From the NCBI RefSeq assembly GCF_938018035.1, contig NZ_CALIJF010000371.1, positions 1 to 5,971 on the forward strand: a stretch of DNA of 5,971 nucleotides, written 5' to 3'. The position numbers were made by a program, and so were the translations under genes. This DNA is from an uncultured Campylobacter sp. GTDB lineage: Bacteria > Campylobacterota > Campylobacteria > Campylobacterales > Campylobacteraceae. This document shows positions 1 to 4,168 of this stretch, in pieces. The notes under the pieces were generated by a model, which was not told the DNA's origin, searched no databases, and worked only from the letters and a program-made list of their open reading frames with translations. Positions within the stretch are counted from its first letter, which is position 1. The number at the start of each line of letters is the position of its first letter.

Positions 1-2
1 TA

Positions 3-173
3 GTCTATATCAAAACGATGCATCAAAGCAACCTAAACCCCGCCGTGTGGGAGGGTAAGCTATTTGAGTTTCTAAATAAAACAGACGCTCTGATCGAAAA
101 ATACGCCGCGGGCGCAGAGCGCTCGCTACAAGACTGGCGCAAGCAGTTGGAGATAGAATTTAAGAATTTGTAG
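3..173 (+). CDS. C-terminal end of an unrecognised protein (5' truncated by window edge)
   Basis: An open frame runs from the first bases of the window to a TAG at 171-173 and gives 56 residues, ending in E-F-K-N-L. There is no in-frame stop upstream, so this is most likely the tail of a longer gene and not a small gene starting at the ATG at 18-20. The visible part looks helical and charged, with aromatic residues (W-E-G-K-L-F-E-F near the middle, then D-W-R-K-Q). The codons are GC-rich, like frdA and frdB and unlike the cassette that follows, which suggests a resident chromosomal gene. I do not recognise the family and assign no function. Confidence 0.6.
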   Translation, partial: VYIKTMHQSNLNPAVWEGKLFEFLNKTDALIEKYAAGAERSLQDWRKQLEIEFKNL

Positions 174-379
174 CCGTATTTAGGAATTCCAACCGCTTAT
201 AGTCTAAATTTAAGCGTAATATATAGAATTTTAATATTTCAGAAATAGAATTAGCTCCATTCCGAAATTCTAATTAAAGCAGAAATCAAGATAATAATTT
301 AAGCCAGTTTACATTTCAAATTTAATAAATTTTAATAAGCAAGGGAGTACAATTTTAAATATTTTTCAAAGGAGAAGCA
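174..379 (+). promoter_or_regulatory. AT-rich leader and probable promoter region of the three-gene cassette
   Basis: This 206-base spacer lies between the GC-rich left gene and the first cassette gene. It must hold the cassette promoter if the cassette is transcribed on its own. Candidate -10 boxes are TATAGAAT at 222-229 and TAATAAT at 292-298; neither has a clear -35, which is normal for Campylobacter. An imperfect inverted repeat (TAGAATT 246-252, AATTCTA 266-272) could be an operator or a weak hairpin. No strong terminator for the left gene was found. A second Shine-Dalgarno-like AAGGGAG at 341-347 is not followed by a start codon. The assignment rests on position and base composition only. 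Confidence 0.35.
205..216 (+). repeat. Left copy of a 12-bp direct repeat flanking the cassette
   Basis: TAAATTTAAGCG occurs here and again, in the same orientation, at 3400-3411, just outside the two ends of the three-gene cassette. The right copy forms half of the hairpin after frdB. The repeat could mark an insertion site or a recombination junction. The word is AT-rich and built from motifs common in Campylobacter spacers, so chance is a real alternative. Confidence 0.3.
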
Positions 380-655
380 ATGGCAAAAATTTGTATCACA
401 AAGAGTTCTCATCCCGATTTTACGGTGTTCGTAACAGATAAAGAATACAAGGCAGATCTTTTAGTTTATGTAGTAAATCAGGATTACAAAGCAAAAAGCG
501 ATGGGCTATGGTATGTAGTAGACCAAGATAAAAATGGCTACACGAAGATCGCCTACACCAATAACGAAAATAGAGCCGATTTTAAAATTTGCTTCGTTAA
601 TAGCGAATATAAAGCAAAATGGCAAAAGTCGAACTCAGCACAAGGTAGATTGTAA
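380..655 (+). CDS. Small repeat protein of the 7(1) septoil knot type (DUF6150/Septknot-like)
   Basis: This 91-residue protein has six imperfect strand-turn repeats spaced 13 to 15 residues apart. The strand cores are K-I-C-I-T (3-7), V-F-V-T (16-19), L-V-Y-V-V (28-32), L-W-Y-V-V (43-47), K-I-A-Y-T (56-60) and K-I-C-F-V (69-73). Most are followed by a turn of the E/D-Y-K-A-D/K type (22-26, 35-39, 63-67, 76-80). The length and pattern match from memory the roughly 90-residue proteins annotated as '7(1) septoil knot domain', predicted to be unusually deeply knotted beta proteins. No signal peptide or membrane segment is visible, so it is probably cytoplasmic. AAGGAG at 369-374, five bases before the ATG, fixes the start. 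It lies 120 bases upstream of the KAP NTPase gene on the same strand, so the two probably act together. Its biochemical role is unknown; a partner, inhibitor or sensor of the NTPase is inference. Confidence 0.78.
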   Translation: MAKICITKSSHPDFTVFVTDKEYKADLLVYVVNQDYKAKSDGLWYVVDQDKNGYTKIAYTNNENRADFKICFVNSEYKAKWQKSNSAQGRL

Positions 656-687
656 ATTTTAAAAATTCGCTCGGATTTTTAAAATTT
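654..687 (+). terminator. AT-rich stem-loop right after the knot-protein gene (attenuator or terminator candidate)
   Basis: AAATTTTAAAAAT (654-666) pairs perfectly with ATTTTTAAAATTT (675-687), and two further pairs (T667-G674 as a wobble, C668-G673) leave a four-base loop. The stem begins inside the TAA stop codon of the upstream gene. It contains only A-T pairs apart from the loop-closing pairs, and its 3' arm is U-rich. It could be a weak terminator that lowers transcription into the NTPase gene, or a 3' mRNA stabiliser. The structure is read directly from the sequence; the function is inferred. Confidence 0.45.
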
Positions 688-700
688 CGATGAAATTCTG

Positions 701-740
701 CCCGAAATTCTCGAAGTTTCGGGTAAAATCTTCAAGATTT
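701..740 (+). other. Two further small hairpins in the knot-gene/KAP-gene spacer
   Basis: CCCGAAA (701-707) and TTTCGGG (717-723) form a 7-bp stem with a 9-base loop. AAATC (726-730) and GATTT (736-740) form a 5-bp stem with a TTCAA loop directly after it. Together with the stem at 654-687 they make three consecutive foldable elements within the 120-base spacer. They may be an attenuator, RNA-processing sites or part of a small regulatory RNA. There is no long U-run after either hairpin, so classic intrinsic termination is unlikely here. Confidence 0.35.
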
Positions 741-775
741 CAAAAATAACTTATGGAATTTAAAAAGGAAAATCT

Positions 776-2587
776 ATGGCTAAAAATACTGCCACTTTTA
801 CCGATCTACCCGCTAAAAATGATCTTTTTGGGCTAAATCCGTATATTGAAGGGCTTGCTAAGTTTATCGGTATGTGCTCCACTCCACTGACGATAGCTAT
901 TCAAGGCGATTGGGGCTCTGGTAAAACATCTATGATGGAAATGACACGTGAAAAGTTAGATACAAAAATTTATCCAGTTTGGTTTAATACGTGGCAATAT
1001 TCGCAATTTAACCTAGATAGCGAGCTTACAGTTTCATTTATGCGCGAAATAGTAGAATCCATCGGTGCCAAAGGCGAGGTCAGAAAGGGCTTTGATAAAG
1101 CGCTAAATTCCATAGGTTCTATCGCGAGAAACGCCGTAACCCTCGCCGCCGATAGATTTTTAGGCGAAAAAATAGGTGCCGCGGTAGGAAACGCTATGGA
1201 TTGCTTAAACCAAAGTTCTCCTACTTACGCCGCACTTGAAGTTAAAAATTTACGTGCCGAATTTGAAAAATGCGTAAATTTTGCACTCAAAGCTCGCAAC
1301 AAAGAGAAGCTAGTAATCTTCGTCGATGATTTGGATAGGCTAAACCCATCACGCGCAGTCGAGCTTTTAGAAGTTCTAAAAAATTATTTAGATTGTGAAA
1401 AGTGCGTATTTATCCTAGCGGTCGATTCTAGCGTCATATTTCAAGGTGTGCGCGAAAAATATAGCTCAGATATAACGCCTAAAAAAGCAAAAAGCTTTTT
1501 CGATAAAATTATTCAAGTACCGTTTAAAATGCCGATCGATATTTATGATATCAAAAATTACGTAAAAAATGCGCTGCAAAATTTAAGTATAAATGTGCGA
1601 AGCGAAGACAAGTTGGCTAGATTAACAAATATTATTAAGCTTTCTATCGGTAATAATCCGCGCAGCATGAAAAGACTATTTAACTCTTACAATCTACTTG
1701 AGCTCGTAATAAACAGCATAGCCGAAGAGAAATTAAAAGACGATAGCAAATTGATACTCTTTGCTACGCTTTGCATGCAAAATAAATTTGAATATATGTA
1801 TAAGCTCTTGGTGCAAAATCAAGAGCTTATAAGCGAAGAGTTATTTGAGAAGCTGATAGATTGCAAAAGTGATATATTCGCTTCGGCGAAAGACTTAACA
1901 GACGATGAAAAGGCAAATTTTACTGAGTTTTTCAATGAAATTTTATCTCTTTTAGATAGCGATAATAACGGCGTTATAGACGAGAACGAAACAGAGCTTT
2001 TAAAAAAGGCTTTAAAGTATTCGTCTATAACCTCAACTGCTACACCTAGCGATACTAAAGGAGGAACGGAGAATTCTAGAGGCGCAAACAAAGCTATTGC
2101 CGAAGCGCTTTGCAAGCAGCTAAATGAACACTACAGCTGTGAATTCCATCAAACTTACCGCAGAGGCGATACGACAAACTGCTATATAGTAGTTACGCGC
2201 GCGCAAAGTGTAGAGGCTTCAAATGGGCGCGGTCGTATAACTCCTAGCTTTCAAATAGCTTTAATACCAATAGAGAGTGGCAAAATAGCATTAAGCTTAT
2301 ACTTTTATGTACTGCAAAATGGAGGGACTCGCCCGGGCAAAGATTACGACTCATGGCAAGAATACATAGGTGGTGAAAATCCACTAGAAAATGCGGGTTT
2401 GCAGGCTCCAATCAAAGCCCCGATGGACGAAGGACAATATGTACCAACCCTAGCGTATGAGAGCTTCTATGTCTCCGCAGGCGAAGTAAAGCCTGGCGAC
2501 ATTACACTATTCGGCGCCATTTGTAAAGTATTTGACTGCGTAAGAGATAAATTTGAAATCGAAACAAAGCTAGGAAGAAATTTATGA
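776..2587 (+). CDS. KAP-family P-loop NTPase with an EF-hand insert and unknown C-terminal domain
   Basis: This 603-residue STAND/AAA-like NTPase has a KAP-type core. The Walker A motif is G-D-W-G-S-G-K-T (44-51, catalytic K50). The KAP-typical W-F-N-T-W-Q-Y follows at 69-75, and Walker B is L-V-I-F-V-D-D-L-D-R (179-188). N-N-P-R-S-M-K-R (293-300) could supply sensor-type arginines. Many KAP proteins carry transmembrane helices between Walker A and B; here 105-145 is alanine- and glycine-rich and amphipathic with no clear span, so a soluble protein seems likely. Residues 373-412 form a calmodulin-like EF-hand, 416-437 a Ser/Thr/Gly-rich linker, and 438-603 a domain I do not recognise. AAGGAA at 765-770 supports the start. 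The stop overlaps the next start as ATGA. The family call is firm. By analogy with PifA and QatA it may be an ATP-driven switch in a defence module, which is inference. Confidence 0.92.
   Translation: MAKNTATFTDLPAKNDLFGLNPYIEGLAKFIGMCSTPLTIAIQGDWGSGKTSMMEMTREKLDTKIYPVWFNTWQYSQFNLDSELTVSFMREIVESIGAKGEVRKGFDKALNSIGSIARNAVTLAADRFLGEKIGAAVGNAMDCLNQSSPTYAALEVKNLRAEFEKCVNFALKARNKEKLVIFVDDLDRLNPSRAVELLEVLKNYLDCEKCVFILAVDSSVIFQGVREKYSSDITPKKAKSFFDKIIQVPFKMPIDIYDIKNYVKNALQNLSINVRSEDKLARLTNIIKLSIGNNPRSMKRLFNSYNLLELVINSIAEEKLKDDSKLILFATLCMQNKFEYMYKLLVQNQELISEELFEKLIDCKSDIFASAKDLTDDEKANFTEFFNEILSLLDSDNNGVIDENETELLKKALKYSSITSTATPSDTKGGTENSRGANKAIAEALCKQLNEHYSCEFHQTYRRGDTTNCYIVVTRAQSVEASNGRGRITPSFQIALIPIESGKIALSLYFYVLQNGGTRPGKDYDSWQEYIGGENPLENAGLQAPIKAPMDEGQYVPTLAYESFYVSAGEVKPGDITLFGAICKVFDCVRDKFEIETKLGRNL
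1955..1990 (+). other. EF-hand calcium-binding loop inside the KAP NTPase
   Basis: These 12 codons encode D-S-D-N-N-G-V-I-D-E-N-E (residues 394-405). Every key EF-hand position fits: D at 1, D at 3, N at 5, G at 6, I at 8 and E at 12. The preceding segment (L-T-D-D-E-K at 374-379, then F-x-E-F-F) resembles the entry helix of calmodulin, apart from about two extra residues before the loop. The following E-L-L-K-K-A-L is a plausible exit helix. Only one loop is visible, so a partner EF-hand would have to come from dimerisation, or the site may be degenerate. Calcium binding itself is not shown. Confidence 0.65.
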
Positions 2588-3165
2588 GTAAAGAGATCAC
2601 CAATATTCCGCGCCCTTGTGAAGTAGAGGTAGAAAAATATTTGAGAAAATGGGAGACGCTCGGTAATTATGTTTTACAAGAAAAAGCCATCGTGGAAATT
2701 TTTGCACAGCGTCCTACAAATCAAATGATAGAAGATGTGCTTATAAAGGTCTGTTTATTAAACGATTTTTATAGCACAAACATTTTAGACACATTTAGAG
2801 TTGCAAAGCATATCCTAAATTTAGACATTGATAAACGACTAAAGGCAGGTGATTTAGGTTTAATAAATGATATTGCAATCGTTACGATGAAAAACGGTAA
2901 AAGTAGGAATTTTTATTCATTTGCTAGTAAATACTGCGCACATCATCAAGCAGACGTTTATGCAATCTTTGATTCTTTCGTACAAAAAGATCTTTTATAC
3001 TTTGCAAAAAAAGATAAATTTTGCGAATTCAAGCGAGATGACCTAAAAAATTATAAGGAATTTAGTCGCATCTTGAGAGAATTCATAAAATTTTATAATC
3101 TTAAGCGTTACTCGTTACGCCAAATCGATCAATACTTATGGCTGTTAGGCAAAGAGTATCTATAA
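2584..3165 (+). CDS. Uncharacterised 193-residue helical protein coupled to the KAP NTPase
   Basis: The ATG overlaps the stop of the NTPase gene in an ATGA arrangement, so translation is probably coupled and the products made in fixed ratio. The protein appears mostly helical and soluble, with no signal peptide or membrane span. The most distinctive stretch is N-F-Y-S-F-A-S-K-Y-C (109-118), H-H at 120-121, then I-F-D-S-F-V (128-133). The C-terminal part is rich in Lys, Tyr and Phe, with Y-L-W-L-L-G-K near the end. I believe similar proteins occur as unnamed hypotheticals in other bacteria, but I cannot name a family. The 109-133 stretch loosely recalls helix-hairpin-helix/DNA-glycosylase-like folds, which is speculative. 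Codon use is very AT-rich (17 of 60 G+C at 2761-2820), unlike frd, which supports acquisition by transfer. It may be the effector or an adaptor of the NTPase. Confidence 0.8.
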   Translation: MSKEITNIPRPCEVEVEKYLRKWETLGNYVLQEKAIVEIFAQRPTNQMIEDVLIKVCLLNDFYSTNILDTFRVAKHILNLDIDKRLKAGDLGLINDIAIVTMKNGKSRNFYSFASKYCAHHQADVYAIFDSFVQKDLLYFAKKDKFCEFKRDDLKNYKEFSRILREFIKFYNLKRYSLRQIDQYLWLLGKEYL

Positions 3166-3194
3166 ATTTAAATGATCTGTAAAATTTTAACCTT

Positions 3195-3213
3195 AAAGCT
3201 CTTAGAGCTTTTA
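3195..3213 (+). terminator. Probable terminator of the three-gene cassette
   Basis: AAAGCTC (3195-3201) and GAGCTTT (3205-3211) form a 7-bp stem with a TTA loop, 29 bases after the stop of the last cassette gene, and the 3' arm runs into TTTT. The stem and U-run are short, so this is a modest intrinsic terminator. The stronger hairpin at 3401-3431 may act as backup for this strand. Confidence 0.45.
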
Positions 3214-3230
3214 GAATTGGAATTTTCTAC

Positions 3231-3271
3231 TATAATCTACAATCATGTAACCTTTTTATAATTTCTATAAT
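3231..3271 (+). promoter_or_regulatory. Cluster of three TATAAT -10-like boxes with no gene downstream
   Basis: Perfect TATAAT hexamers lie at 3231-3236, 3257-3262 and 3266-3271, the second preceded by a T-run at 3253-3257, as in Campylobacter sigma-70 promoters. No + strand gene follows before the frdB end on the opposite strand, so any transcript would be non-coding and could stop at the hairpin 3401-3431 or run antisense into frdB. The region is extremely AT-rich, so chance matches are plausible. Confidence 0.3.
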
Positions 3272-3399
3272 ATATATTATCTAAGCGCTTGCCATATAAA
3301 CGAAGTATCAAAAAAAAATATTATAAATTCAATCATCCAAGCATAAATTTAATTTTGAATGATCGTAGTCTGTAATTTAAAAAAGCGAAATTTGGAAGA

Positions 3400-3411
3400 T
3401 AAATTTAAGCG
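3400..3411 (+). repeat. Right copy of the 12-bp direct repeat flanking the cassette
   Basis: TAAATTTAAGCG here matches 205-216 exactly. This copy forms the left arm of the frdB hairpin, so its conservation can be explained by terminator function alone. A role as an insertion boundary is only a suggestion. Confidence 0.3.
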
Positions 3412-3431
3412 GGAAGATCCCGCTTAAATTT
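3401..3431 (-). terminator. frdB terminator, possibly bidirectional
   Basis: AAATTTAAGCGGGA (3401-3414) and TCCCGCTTAAATTT (3418-3431) form a perfect 14-bp stem with a three-base loop. It has a GC core flanked by A-T pairs and begins within the frdB stop codon. Read on the - strand, the 3' arm ends GCTTAAATTT, supplying the U-rich end. The palindrome would also work for + strand transcripts leaving the cassette, where TTATTT follows. A T9 run on the - strand at 3310-3318 lies further downstream of frdB. Confidence 0.75.
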
Positions 3432-4168
3432 TATTTGCCGCAGCCGCATTTGCCCTGAGCGGCAAGCTTGCGGCGAACATATGCGATTTTGCTTTGAAGC
3501 GGAAGGTGCTTAGGGCAGTTGTCCTCGCAGCCTAGCAGCGTCATACAGCCGAATACTCCGTCATCATCGCCGATTAGCTCGTAAAAATCCTCGTCGCTGC
3601 GTTTATCCAGCGCATCGATCTGAAAGCGCGCTATGCGGTTGATACCGACGGCGCCGATGAAATCCTTTCGCATTATCGCGGTACCGCAGCTCGCCACGCA
3701 GATGCCGCACTCGATGCAGCGATCCAGCTCGAAAACCTCCTGTGCGACCTCAGGTTCGACCTTCTCCTCAAGCTTTGAGATGTCGGTTTCGTGATCGGTA
3801 TGGATCCAGCTCTCTACGCGTTTGCTCATCGCGTTCATCCAGTTGCCCGTATCAACGCTGAGGTCTTTTAGCAGCTTGAAAACCGGAAGCGGCATAAGCT
3901 CGATCACGCCGTCCGGATAGTCCTTAGTAAGTGTGCGGCACGCAAGCTGCGGCTTGCCGTTTACGAGCATACCGCAGCTACCGCAGATACCCGCGCGACA
4001 AACGAAGTCGAAGCTTAGCTCGGGATCAAATCTCTCACGAATCACGTTAAGCGCGATAAACAGCGTCATTCCGTCGGTCTCTTCAAGCTCGTAAGTAGCG
4101 AAGTGCGGCTTTGAAATTTTGCTTAGCGGATTATACTTAAATGCCTTTATTGTTATTTTTCTACTCAT
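3431..4168 (-). CDS. frdB: Fumarate reductase iron-sulfur subunit FrdB
   Basis: This 245-residue subunit passes electrons from the haem-containing membrane subunit FrdC to the FAD of FrdA in quinol:fumarate reductase, on the cytoplasmic face of the inner membrane. All cluster ligands are present at the Wolinella positions: C57, C62, C65 and C77 for [2Fe-2S] (C-R-A-G-I-C-G-S-C), C151, C154, C157 and C218 for [4Fe-4S], and C161, C208 and C214 for [3Fe-4S]. The N-terminal half is the plant-ferredoxin-like domain and the C-terminal half the bacterial-ferredoxin-like helical domain. The start overlaps the end of frdA by 8 bases, so the two are co-translated. It is about six residues longer than the Wolinella protein as I recall it, because of a Cys-rich tail ending C-G-C-G-K. 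Codon use is GC-rich, like frdA. Confidence 0.97.
   Translation of the reverse strand: MSRKITIKAFKYNPLSKISKPHFATYELEETDGMTLFIALNVIRERFDPELSFDFVCRAGICGSCGMLVNGKPQLACRTLTKDYPDGVIELMPLPVFKLLKDLSVDTGNWMNAMSKRVESWIHTDHETDISKLEEKVEPEVAQEVFELDRCIECGICVASCGTAIMRKDFIGAVGINRIARFQIDALDKRSDEDFYELIGDDDGVFGCMTLLGCEDNCPKHLPLQSKIAYVRRKLAAQGKCGCGK

Noticed and set aside
1955..1990. Dockerin type I repeat as the source of the calcium loop
   Set aside because: Only one loop is present, and the preceding helix resembles calmodulin-type EF-hands. The protein has no secretion signal or cellulosome-like context.
1819..2115. 98-codon open frame on the - strand inside the NTPase gene
   Set aside because: It lies wholly antisense to a well-supported gene, has Ser/Leu-rich shadow composition, and shows no ribosome-binding site or recognisable domain.
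776..2587. Assignment of the NTPase as QatA or PifA
   Set aside because: Only the KAP core is shared. The Qat partners (QueC-like, TatD-like) are missing, and the EF-hand and neighbours differ, so a named system is not supported.
3310..3318. A9 tract as a phase-variable repeat
   Set aside because: It is in non-coding DNA, not near a start codon or clear promoter spacer. Campylobacter phase variation mostly uses poly-G. It may at most help terminate - strand transcripts.
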